Of a DNA stretch of 64,000 bases, positions 23,245 through 33,694 are shown piece by piece. Within the stretch, counting starts at the first letter, position 1, and the number at the start of each line of letters is the position of its first letter. The notes under the pieces are model-generated. The model worked only from the letters and a program-made list of their open reading frames with translations, had not been told where the DNA came from and ran no database searches. The DNA comes from Astrocystis sublimbata. Taxonomy: Eukaryota > Ascomycota > Sordariomycetes > Xylariales > Xylariaceae. The stretch covers positions 1 to 64,000 of the forward strand of contig JAJNNY010000028.1 of NCBI GenBank assembly GCA_022453515.1. The letters run 5' to 3'. Position numbers and translations under genes: made by a program.

Positions 23245-25238
23245 TTCGGCGGTCTCGAAGGTGTCTTTGAATATCGGCGCGTGTGTTATCTAGGTGGGAC
23301 GGGTTTCGTTTATTGTACATCAGAAAGGGTGGTGGTACAAGGACAGCGGCGGTCGCGTGTCGGGTATCAAGTACAGTCAAGCGTTCGAAGTCGCGTGGAA
23401 TGCCTGCTTGGCGAAGCGTTTGCTGTTAGAGAATGCATCATAAATGGGGGTCAAATGTAGATTGGCAATAGGAAAACAATTGGGCAGAATGAAGCGGCCG
23501 GTGGACGCGCTTGAGGCAAGCAGAAGGCAACAGGGTAATATGATTGTGACAAGCAGCGGCTAGAGCAAAAGCTCTGCAACAAGCAAAGCATGCGGCGGCA
23601 CGCAACAAGAGAATGCCGCGTTTGTCAAGGATCGGGGACCGGTGGTAGCCGTTGGCGGCAAGCACATTGCTCTGGAAGGAGGAGAGAGGATGCGAATGGC
23701 GAGGAGTGAGTCTGGAGGCTGGAGGCTGGAGGCTGGGGGACAGGACGGCCACAAGGCCTGGGGTGGATGGATGGTCAAGGACGAGCAGGATGAGAATTGT
23801 TTCCGGTGGGAAAGATGGACGGCCCGGGTACGAGGGACAAGAGGAGGGAAAAGAAGGGGTCGACGAACTTAGCAGGTCGGCGACGCAAGTACGTGTTTAA
23901 GAAGTGAGTGCGCTCGCAATGGGTCGCGAATATCGATGGTCGGTGTACAGATGTGGAGGCGGCAAAGTGTTGTGTTGTGAAAGGAGGACAGAGATGGGAC
24001 TGCTTGAGGTAGGTAAGCTACCTACCTAGTAGTAAGTATATACTCCAGGGCTGTGAATGCTACTGAGGTAAGTACTACCGTACTACCTAATTAGGTTAGA
24101 ACACCTAAGCTTTCCGGCTCTTGCAGGCCACCACGCCACCCACGCGTCCTTCCAAGTTGTATCTACAGTGCCGCGCTTGTACGAGTAGTTAGCTTGCAGC
24201 TGTCCATTCGAAGTTAACTTGGAACTTGAAGTTGTCAACCAACACTTATGCATGTTCATTGGTGGATCGATGCACTGATATCAACAACTTCCTTACAAAC
24301 TTGCGAAGATAAGGACGCAAGGAGGGAAACACGAGGGGACTATCGTATACACTTCATCGCTTGGGGTCTCGGCGGTCTTTTTTATTTTATTTTAGCATCA
24401 CTCTTGCAGCCGTGGTCAGGCCCTCTACATAGGTAGGTAGCGTTCGTGATACAAGAAGAGAAGGATGAAGGGGTGAGTGCCCAGGCTGAAGCTTCAGTAT
24501 TGCGCATCATGCCAGAGCTCCCAAAATAGCACAGAAGACTGAAGATGGAGAGGTTACTCATTGAGATTTACCTACATCCATGATGCATGTATATAAGACC
24601 TCCGTACGTAAATGCAAGTAGCTCTGCCTTTCTGCACTGCATGAGTCAATTGGCCATTGGTCGATGACGACAATAAGATTGATGTTTGTTAGAAAGGCTC
24701 TTAGAAAGGCTCCTAAGCTTGTGAGAGGTCTGGCATGGCTCCTGATACCGTTCTCAACAACATACGTTCAGTTCAATTGGCTGAGAACAATATCGAAGAT
24801 GGCTCTCCAGAGTCCAGAGTCCTGAGCAGGATCACGACCAATGATGATGCGTATGTAGGTGGGTAAACAGTATGTGGCCAATGGTGTTACTTGGCGCACC
24901 AAGCTAGAAGGAGTGTCGAGGGTCGGTTGTGAGACAGGACTCAGGAGGGTCGAAGTCAGTAAAGAGCGCCTAGAACGCGCCTTGGAGCTGCCGAGGTGGT
25001 GTTATTGCAATTGGGCTACCTACGTCATCCATTCATGATCCTGAAGCTCGAGCTTCTCACACAACTCCACCTCGGCAATCCCACTCTGTCCAACTCACAA
25101 CTTGTCCACCACAACACAACGCAGAACAAAAACGCCCCGCAACACTTTCTGACCAGCGTACACAGTTCTCATTATCAACTCGGAAACAATTGAAGTCCCA
25201 AGATAGAGGTCATACAGACACTCTTGCCCGAAGAAACC
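23245..25238. promoter_or_regulatory. 2-kb divergent promoter region between ARS2 and the TspO gene
   Basis: Both neighbours point outward, so both promoters lie here. Several short frames are low complexity. The segment 24000-24430 contains clustered TAGGTA/TACCTA sequence, including a perfect hairpin at 24007-24027. A C/A-rich leader, CCACCACAACACAACGCAG, precedes the TspO start. Confidence 0.55.
24007..24027. repeat. AGGTAGGTA/TACCTACCT hairpin
   Basis: Nine-base perfect arms around the trinucleotide AGC. One of several AGGTA-type palindromes in the non-coding parts of this window (others at 55389-55413 and 62491-62517). Confidence 0.8.
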
Positions 25239-26089
25239 ATGACAACCTACATCCCCAAAATAACCACAATCCCCTACGATGTGTTCGCCAGCCCGTCGGC
25301 GTCCATCCTGCTTCCCATTGCGCTGGGATCGGCCGTAGGATACAGCACAAGCCGTAAGCACACGGTCCCATCCGCTTCTTGCTCCCACCCCGAGTCGCAA
25401 TCGCGCGGCAAGCCTATTCTTTTCTGCGAGTTTGCGCACTGACACAGCGGGCTCGCGCAACAGCAAAGGACACAAAAGAGACGTACAAGGCCATGAAGCA
25501 GCCGCCTCTGCGCCCACCGCCCTACGTCTTCGGACCAGCCTGGACTCTGCTCTACGGTCTCATGGGCTACGCTTCCCACCGTGCCGTGACGACCACCGCG
25601 CCCTTCAAGATCCTCTCGCCTGATCTGTCGGGAGACCTGCAGACCCTGTACTCGGCCCAGCTTGCGCTGAACCTGTCGTGGATGCCGCTGTTCTTCACGA
25701 TGCGACGCCCTGCTCTAGCATTGGCCAATATCGTCACCCTTCTCGGCCTCAACAGCTACCTGACGTACCGATACTTTGCTGTTGACAAGATCGCAGGATA
25801 CGTAAGTGATTCTGTTCCCGCAGTTGCTTCCTTGCTCGGACGACTTCTTAGCGCGCAATGTTTCTGCTCTGGGTCCACAAGTTGTTCTGGCGCAATTGAA
25901 CTTCTTTCCAGTCGCAATGAAATATGTGTAATGCGCAACAGCTGACTCTGGTGATTCTAGTGTATGGTGCCATACCTGGCGTGGCTAGGCTTCGCCACGT
26001 ACCTGAATGCTGGCGTCGGATACCTGAACAACTGGGACATCTCCGAGTCGACCCTTGCCACAAGGAAGGCGCTTGGAAAGAACAAATAA
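25239..26089 (+). CDS. tspO: TspO/MBR (peripheral benzodiazepine receptor-like) membrane protein
   Basis: The model joins 25239..25353, 25464..25801 and 25961..26089, giving 193 residues. TspO proteins are five-helix proteins of the mitochondrial outer membrane (or ER/Golgi in plants) that bind porphyrins and sterols. The family core is clear: YKAMKQPPLRPPPYVFGPAWTLLYGLMGYAS in the first loop and second helix, LNLSWMPLFFTMRRPALA in the third, and LTYRYFAVDKIAGY with PYLAWLGFATYLNAGVGYLN at the end. The acceptor CAACAG at 25463 was chosen over an earlier one because it yields GYSTSPKDTKETYK, which matches the family without an insert. The gene ends 214 bp from the convergent mitochondrial carrier gene, so the two 3' ends may overlap. 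Ligand and membrane are inferred from family. Confidence 0.92.
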
Positions 26090-26303
26090 GCGTATTGTGT
26101 TCGACAACATTGTATAGCGTCTAATCGTCTAGCGTGTAGATATATAAAGCCTATACCCATACCCAAGAATAAAAACTCTTGAAATAACCAACCAATAACA
26201 AACAGACTGCTATTCGCCGTAACGCCGTACCCGCTCCCGTCACGTTACCCTCTAAGTAGTAAGTCTATAGTATGCTCGCGCAGGCGAGCAGATATATGTA
26301 TAT

Positions 26304-27376
26304 CTACATTGGTAGATGTCGCTTCAATCCATCATACACCATGAAAATGAAGGCTGAGCTGGGCGCCGACCGAAGCACCGTGATGCCGCAGCCCCGGTAG
26401 AATCCCCGTAGACCATGCTGTTTCCACAAGGTCCTGCCTTCCTGCATGAAGGTTCGGCTTTGAGTTGTCCCTCCCACCGGGGAAGTCTGCATGCGACTCT
26501 TCACAGTATCGGCGGGAAAGAACAAGAAATTGTAGGACATGCCAGCAGATGCGCCGGCGACAGCCTGCTGCCACAACGGCAGCGCCTCCGTCGCGAGCGC
26601 ATCCTTCTCCAGCTGGGAGGTAGCAGAGCGCTCGTTCCAAAGGTAGAACAGCTTAGTAGTAGTCTCCTTGGACCCGAACCAAGCGGCGCCGCCGCCGGAC
26701 TCACGCAGGAAGGTGCCCATCTGGCCGTGCCAGAACCCCCGCAAGCCCTCATGCTTGTAGACGTGGCGGATCACAGACGTCACGCTGGGGGCCTTTGGCG
26801 TCACGCCGTTGACGCTCATGGGCACCTGGACCTTGCATTTGACGAGCTCGATAGGTGTGAGCACGAGGGAAGTGAATGCGCCCGAGAATGCGCCCGTGAA
26901 CCACAGCGCCGATAACGGTAGGATGCGGTCGCGCGAGCAGTACCCTGAGGTGTAGACCACCTCGCGCCCCAAGCGCTCGAAGAGGAAGAGGCTGCTCGTC
27001 TCACACGCGGCGCCGACGAGGGGCGCGCTGATGCCGCGGTACAGCCCAAGCACGCCGTCGGCTTGGATGGATTGTCGGAAGCAGTCGAGAGGGCCGGTGT
27101 AGCGGAGGGGGAGGTGGTACGGCTGCGATTGAAGCCGGACCTTGACGGTGTCGAAGGGGTATTCGATGTATTTGCCAATGAAACCGGCGATCTAGATAGA
27201 GATTTGTTGTTAGCGAGTTGCGTGCAAGGGAAGTAAAAGTAAGTACGCTGTCGCGTGACTTGACTTACAGATCCGTAGATCACGTCCTCCGCGATTTCCA
27301 TCGCGGTTGATTTCTCTCGGGTGGTGGAGAGTTGTGGAGGAATAATAGCAGTCGAACTAGCCTCGGCTGCTGCCAT
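26304..27376 (-). CDS. arg-13: Mitochondrial carrier, ornithine transporter type (ARG-13/Ort1)
   Basis: Minus-strand join of 27269..27376 and 26304..27191, giving 331 residues. It has the three repeats of the mitochondrial carrier family, with signature prolines in [11 protein letters not shown] (Pro48), [11 protein letters not shown] (Pro149) and [11 protein letters not shown] (Pro262). [13 protein letters not shown] and [21 protein letters not shown] are typical of the ornithine/citrulline exchangers Ort1 and Neurospora ARG-13, which move ornithine across the inner membrane for arginine synthesis. A basic amino acid carrier of closely related type is the alternative. The N-terminus (about 30 residues) is variable and Ala/Ser/Thr-rich. 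The intron lies right before the first repeat. It is transcribed towards the TspO gene, another likely mitochondrial membrane protein. Confidence 0.9.
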
Positions 27377-28443
27377 AGTAACTATTTGTGAGCACTACTC
27401 GACTCGGGACGATTGAGATAGGATGGTGTCGCCAGAAGGCCTGCCGGGCTGGAAAGGTTTCGTGCACAACGGCAGGCAACGGCGACAATATGCCACTTGT
27501 TATGAGCACATGTTATCAAGGTATTAGGTTTGGACAGGCAGGAAAGGAGTGCTGGGGGGAATCTTTATGTTATATATGAGGTGGGGGAGAGCGTTGGTCT
27601 GGGTTTTGCTAAGGTCAGGTTTCGTTGCTGGCCCTGGTCGACTATAAAGATCCGGAAACCTGGAGGGCTTGATATGTAGTAAAGTTTGATGCAGTCCAAA
27701 CGGCTAGCAAGCCGGTCACCGCCAGTAGTTTCCGACTAAGTGGGTGCGCATGACGGAACGATAGGATGGCAGCGCAGGAGCAGCCTAAGTGTGCTGAGGC
27801 CGGCCGTGTTCTCGGTGGGAACAATTGGACTGGGGTGAAATGGTGTTGCTCTGTTCCTAGCGAGCTGGTTCCGCGCAGGGCACAAGGTGTGTTGAATAAC
27901 AATTTGGAGCTATCTCCAAACCTTCCGGTTTATGCTCGGTGACTTGGAGTGCAGGTTCGGGATGGACGTTGTGACAAGGTTTTCAGTTGAATCCTGCTTT
28001 GGAGGACCAGCGATGTCGCTTAGATGGAGTCCCAGCTAGAGCGGAGGGCCCGCCGATTTATGCCTGTTCTGGGGCCGACAGGGGAAGCCCAAAGCAGCTA
28101 AGTGGATCACAATAGCGTCGCTCAAAGATTTTAATCTTATCAGATCATCAGTACTTGGGTACTTACGCTTGCTGCCGGGTTGGCGAGGAGGGGCTCTCAG
28201 CTGGGATCAGCTGGGGTGGAGGGGTTGACGTGCTATTGTTGCTGTGTGAAGAGTTCATCACCAGGGTTGCGTGTTCGTTTGGCTCACATGTCGAGACCTC
28301 GGACATTCAGCTCATATTAGTCCTCTTTTTTATTTTCGGGTCTTCGCATAAGCCACAATACCATAGACCCCTGAAATACCGCACACATTAACAGTCTTTC
28401 TCTTACCCTTGCCTAGGTAGCCAAATACTCAGGGTCTAGCAAC
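27377..28443. promoter_or_regulatory. Divergent promoter region of the carrier and Kelch genes
   Basis: The two flanking genes diverge from this kilobase. Small frames occur on both strands without family resemblance. No RNA gene was seen. Confidence 0.5.
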
Positions 28444-30829
28444 ATGGCGAAAGATAAGAAAGGCAAGTCGGACTCGAAGAAACAGAAACTCGCCGAGAAG
28501 AAGCAGAAACAGGAGAAGAAGGCGGCGAAAAAGGAGAAGACTAAAAGCTCAAAGCTAGATGGTAGCGATGCAGAGGATGTGGATCTCGATGCTGTCTTAG
28601 CCGAGTACAAGAAGCAGCAGGAGCTGTTTCTCAAGGTCACCGAGACCGTGCTTGAGGAACCTCCCAAGCCTCGGTCATCTGCGACCTTCCTAGCCTCCCC
28701 GGCCAATAGCAACCAGCTCTTGCTCTTTGGTGGTGAGACGTGGAATGGAGCTATCGCCAATTTCTTCAACGACCTGAATGTCTACTACACAGATAGAGAT
28801 GAATGGCACTGCGTTACATCCCCCAATGCCCCTCTTCCGCGCTCCGGCCACGCCTGGTGCAGAGGCGGTAATCAGAAAGACTCCGTGTTCCTTTTTGGCG
28901 GCGAGTTCAGTAGGTCCGTAATAAAACCTTTTAAAATGGATCATCGTGATAGTAGTCCGGCAGCTGATCCAGTCTCACAATAGCCCGAAACAAGGGACAT
29001 TCTATCATTACAACGACTTCTGGCGCCTTGAGCCAAGTACCCGCGAATGGACACGCATAGACGTCAAGGGGAAAACACCGCCGTCGAGGAGTGGTCACCG
29101 TATGACATACTACAAGAACTATATCATTCTGTACGGAGGTAAGACAGTACCAGATGGTCGTTTTTCTTCCTTTTCCATCCAAGCTGACATCGAGTTGCAG
29201 GATTTCAAGATACTTCAAACCAGACCAAATATTTAAGTGACCTCTGGTTGTTTGACACACAAGTAATTGTTTTCCTTGTCAGCCCTTAGGAACGCGAATT
29301 GTTGACAATATATAGGACTACTTTTGGTTCAGTCCCACACTTCCACCAGCGCAGCTGAAGCCAGATGCAAGATCCTCTTTCACATTCCTTCCCCACGAAC
29401 AAGGCGCTGTCTTGTTTGGTGGCTACTCCAGAGTGAAAACAACCGTGACCGCAAACAAATCAGCAAAGGGGGCATCTCAAGGATCAAAAAATGCGCTCAA
29501 ACCCATGGTACACCAGGATTGCTTCTACTTACGTATCACTCAACCACCACCAGACTCACCACCAAACACGCCTCCTATCGTCCGATGGGAAAGGAGAAAG
29601 AAGCCGGCAAATGTACCCAGCCCTGCTCGTGCCGGAGCTACCATGGCCTATCATAAAGGCAGAGGGCTTCAATTTGGCGGTGTCCACGACGTGGAACAAA
29701 GTGAGGAGGGAATAGACAGCGAGTTCTTCAATCAATTGTACACTTGGAATATCGAGAGAAATCGATTCTTCCCAATGCTGCTTCGCAAGCCCAGAGCCCA
29801 GAAGAAAGTTGCTCCGTCAGAACAAAGAGTTGGCAGACGGGGCAGGGCTCAGGCCAACGAAGAAGAGTTGTTGAAACAGCTTGCTGCACTTCAAGCTGGA
29901 ACGTCGTTGGAGGACGCTGACGATATGGACATTGATATCAAAAAGGAGGAAGACGACGAGCCGGCGAAGCCGGTTCGAGAGATGCCAATGTCGATGGAAT
30001 ACCCCTCACCGCGGTTCAACGCCCAATTAGCCGTGCAAGAAGATGTCTTGTACATCTACGGAGGTACCTTTGAGTCAAAGGATAGGGAGTATACCTTCGA
30101 TGAGCTGCATGCAATTGACCTTGGCAAGATGGATGGATGCAAGGAGATATTCAAGAGAGAGGACGAGACCTGGGTGGTATGCTACTTCCAATCGCTTTGG
30201 ACTGTGGTCTACAACATGGGTACATATACTGACATGGCCATCTTTAGGGCTCCGACGACGAAGATGATGAGGAAGATGAGGACGACGAAGAAGATGACGA
30301 TGAATACGATGATGAAGATGATATGGACTTGGATGACGAGCCAGAGAAGCTGTTGTCGCCGAGTAAACGTGGCAAGAAGCCTGTAGAAGTGCCTATGGAT
30401 ATAGACGCAGCATCAGTTGCAGACTCGACTTCAACCGAAGATGATGTAAGCGAGGCAGATACTGCTGCGACATCTGTGGACGATGGACTTCCACACCCTC
30501 GAGTAAGTCCCCAGATATTGCCCTCTCATTTTAGTATCACTAACAACTGCTAGCCTTTTGAATCTCGACGAGAGTTCTTCGTCCGTACGTCGGCAGAGTG
30601 GCAAGAGATCTTGATGACTAGTCTCAGGTGGAAGAATATACAACCCGAGACGCTCACGATAAAGGAGATCAAGAGTAAAGCGTTTGACTTGAGTGAGGAG
30701 AAGTGGTGGGATTGCAGAGAAGAGATCACGGCTCTGGAAGATGAGCAAGAAGCTGCTGGTATTGGTGAAGTTGTGTCGCTGACCGATAGAGGCGAGTCTG
30801 GAGCAGGAGGAGCGGGCCGAAGACGATAA
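28444..30829 (+). CDS. KEL3: Kelch-repeat protein (Kel3/KLHDC4 type)
   Basis: The model joins 28444..28913, 28984..29138, 29201..29262, 29316..30176, 30248..30502 and 30554..30829, giving 692 residues. The N-terminus is a Lys-rich coil (KQKLAEKKQKQEKKAAKKEK). Kelch blades follow: LLLFGGETWNG, VFLFGGEFSSPKQGTFYHYNDFWRL, YIILYGGFQD, AVLFGGYSR, LQFGGVHDVEQ and VLYIYGG, forming a beta-propeller. GTFYHYNDFW is diagnostic for the Kel3/KLHDC4 group, which is poorly characterised. Exon 5 opens with a long run of Asp/Glu (about 25 residues, 30248-30325) and continues to PSKRGKKPVEVPMD. The C-terminal domain has RREFFVRTSAEWQEI and KEIKSKAFDLSEEKWWDCREEI, typical of this family. The first intron uses a weak GTCCGT donor, chosen because it restores the conserved SSPKQGTFYHY. 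Confidence 0.9.
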
Positions 30830-31644
30830 GATATAGCGGCACGATCTCTTGATCATGTTCATCTTATTGCAGCATATCATCGCCAACGAGGATGTCAGGG
30901 GCCGGTTTAAAAACTGCACAGTTCTATCGCAGAATCAGTATCAATACCAACAATTCACTCCCTAATAGGATATTTCTCCAGAACTATCCTACAACAATTC
31001 CTACATGCAGACCGAAAACCTTGGTCCCATTCAAACATTTTCAATGCCATTTTTATTTGTTTTCAATCACACCTGAAATATGGATCTTGTCAGGTCCTGG
31101 CAAGATCTCGTGCGATTTCACACCTACAATCAGGCTTTGGATCTGACGGCATTTTCGAGCTCCAGCCCAGGTCAAAACTCTGCAGATGTTAATTTTCTCC
31201 CATTTTGTTGAAGCCATCTTTGCAACTTGTAATCAAGTGTGTTTCCTGCAAGGTTTGCTGGAAAGCCTTCAAACCAACCTAGTACTGTACTTTGTAACCT
31301 AGTACTGCCCAGGTGTGGTATCGCTATTTTACAGGGAATATGTCTGCTGTGGAACTCCGCCTAGGCCACCTACATGCGGCAGGCTCGGGCAGGCTACAGC
31401 GCATTACAGGTAGATCTCGGAACCTTGCCACCACGGGCATGCTGTGTAACCTCGGAATCCAAGCGTAACACGTGGGACGCGCAGGACTGAACCAACGACC
31501 TTTGCCACACACTAGCGTTCATTATCCAACGCAAGTCGTGAACGAGACATTTGATCTGTGAATCAACATAATCTGCTGTTGACATAAGGAGTAGCAGAGC
31601 CCTTGCGGTTCGGCCCGGGAATTCTAGCAGACAGGCAGGCAACG
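30830..31644. other. Intergenic region upstream of WSS1
   Basis: No convincing gene. A degraded tRNA-like string occurs on the minus strand at 31476-31537. The region contains WSS1 promoter sequence. Confidence 0.45.
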
Positions 31645-33117
31645 ATGCCTCTGGGCTTCGAGCGGCTCAACGCCAGGAAGTCTCAGCCAAATGACCACAT
31701 CAATTTCATCAAGCCGCTGAAGGGCAGCGACGAAAAGATCGCACAGGATTTCCTGGAGCGAATTGCTGCGCAATGTGGTAAGCCTCACTCGTTGGCCGCG
31801 CTTCTACTGCAATCCGTACATTAACTACGACCCCGCCGCGGCGTTTATAGTGCCCGTTATGCGAGAGCATCACATTTACGTCATGTCACTCGAAGAGTTC
31901 CCGCCCAACAGAGAGTTCGTCGGACGAAACTTCAATGCTGGCGAGGTCATACAACTGGTGCTCAAGTCGCCATCAACCGGGCGATGGCTCCCTTTCAACT
32001 ATGTCCAAATGGTCATGATGCACGAGTAGGTATTTTGACATATCACATGATGTACTTCCCCCTAACAAGAGACAGACTCGCGCATTGCAAGCAGATGAAC
32101 CACTCAAGGGCCTTCTGGGCCGTCAGAAACCAGTACGCAGATCAGATGAGAGGGCTCTGGTCTAGTAAATACAGTGGCGAGGGCCTGTGGGGGCGAGGCA
32201 CACTCCTCGAGTCGGGCGACTTCGAGGCGAATACTGTCCTTGCGAATGATGTTCTACCAGAACACCTCTGTGGCGGAACTTATCGCTCCCGAGGGAGAAA
32301 ACGAAGGCAAAAGAAGCAGCTATCCTACCAAGAGCAGAAAGAACGGCGGATATTAAAGAAGTTCGGGGCGAACGGTGTTCTGCTCGGCGGGGACGAGGAG
32401 ATCAAGACAGAGCTAGAGAAGGGGAAGAAACTCAAAGGAAAGCCCAGGGTCGCAGGCAGTAAGAGAGGACGTGAGCTACGAGCAGCTGCGGCTCTGGCCC
32501 GTTTCGATCAGTCGAAGAAGGTCGAGGAAGTCAAAGAGGAGCCGGACGCCGATCGGGATGAAACAGTTACTGATTCCGAGTCTGATGACGAGGTTAAGGG
32601 ACCTGGCGTTCTGGACCATGATGGCCGCCGCATGATTAAAGTATGTGAGGATGAAGATATCGCGGATGGGGATGCGCAAAACGAGAGGCGTGAGCTGGCT
32701 TTGGCATCACGCATCAAGCAGGAGACGTCACCACCACCCACGTTTGTGAAGCTTGAAAGGTCGCCATCACCTGTGTTCATCAAGCCGGAGATAGACGAGC
32801 CGTCTCTTCATCATATTGAGGACGTACGAGCTGCTAGTAAACGCAAGACACAGGTGATATCGGGAAGCTCAATAAGTCATTCGACCCCGCTCAAGTCGGA
32901 AGTAGAGACGAAGCCTATGTCGAGAAACTGTCCCATCTGTTCATTCAGGAATAACCCCAACGCCACTATCTGTGATGCGTGCTCACACGTTTTGGCCCCG
33001 GGGAAAGTCCCCTTCTGGAGGTGTAAAAGCACTGCTTGCAAAGGGAGCAAGTATCTGAACCCGGGCGGTTCTGGTATCTGTGGACTATGCAGCGAGCGCA
33101 AACGGCCTACTACGTGA
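31645..33117 (+). CDS. WSS1: Wss1-type WLM metalloprotease (DNA-protein crosslink repair)
   Basis: The model joins 31645..31777, 31851..32025 and 32076..33117, giving 449 residues. Wss1 is a DNA-dependent, SUMO-linked protease that degrades proteins crosslinked to DNA. The WLM domain occupies about 25-150. Its zinc site HELAHCKQMNH has His102, Glu103, His106 and His112, and the second intron falls inside the Glu103 codon. RNFNAGEVIQLVL and SRAFWAVRNQY are family-typical. The C-terminal end has two RanBP2-like zinc fingers: C388-C391-C402-C405, and W417-x-C419 with C424, C438 and C441. The linker is Lys/Glu-rich and holds six psi-K-x-E motifs at 212, 255, 316, 327, 338 and 375. A basic SRGRKRRQKK stretch near 173-182 may be a nuclear signal. 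Nuclear location and SUMO function are inferred from the family. Confidence 0.93.
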
Positions 33118-33281
33118 GGCTCTGCGGGGGGCGATTACGGATATCGTATACTTAGTAAGATCACAATGAAGTATCCCCGTACACATAGATTTTGGTGAGA
33201 CTCAACGCTTACACCCTTTCGCCGTGTCAAATTGCCGAGCAAGCATTCATTCCTAGGATGTATCCTGTAGTCTAGAACTTA

Positions 33282-33694
33282 ATGGCCCATGAGTCAGCAG
33301 AGCCGTTCCTGCACGGCAAGATGAGGCCAGACATGCTTGATGGGATGAACCGGCTGGTCACGACCAATGTAGATGAGTTTGCGATTGATGATACTGATAC
33401 GTGGAAAGCTTATATTAATTAATGCAGCGCTGACAATCTCTCCACTAGTGAAAGCATCAGCACAGATAAACCATCCTTCGAGACTATAGCAATTGGAACC
33501 TTATTTGAGGATGTCATCAAGGGAAGGGAAGGTATGCTCGCATGTTCGCATACGGCATCTGCCGTTCCTTTAAGTCCCCATCGTGTGATCCAATCCTATG
33601 CTTACATACCTCCCAGGTATACGTAGGTAGCAAACAGAAGTGTCTTTTTACAGCCCATTACGAGGGCGAGAATCCTTTAGGCTTTACAACCTAG
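33282..33694 (+). CDS. Possible three-exon microprotein gene (80 residues)
   Basis: No single frame here is longer than 50 codons, but a spliced reading gives an 80-residue protein: join of 33282..33400, 33449..33531 and 33654..33694. Intron 1 is 48 bp, with a GCTGAC branch site 11 bases before a CTAG acceptor. Intron 2 is 122 bp, starts GTATGC and ends TGTCTTTTTACAG. Phases are 2 then 1 and the frame closes with TAG. The product is acidic and soluble-looking, reading RPDMLDGMNRLVTTNVDEF, then FETIAIGTLFEDVIKGRE and the end HYEGENPLGFTT. I do not recognise the family. The balanced codon use and clean introns favour a real gene, but the first donor (GTGGAA) is weak. It lies 165 bp after WSS1 in the same direction. 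Confidence 0.45.

Noticed and set aside
31476..31537. tRNA-Arg-like relic on the minus strand
   Set aside because: TTGGATAATG and GGTTCAGTCC resemble arginine tRNA arms and six of seven acceptor pairs form, but it is 62 nt and has no anticodon stem.
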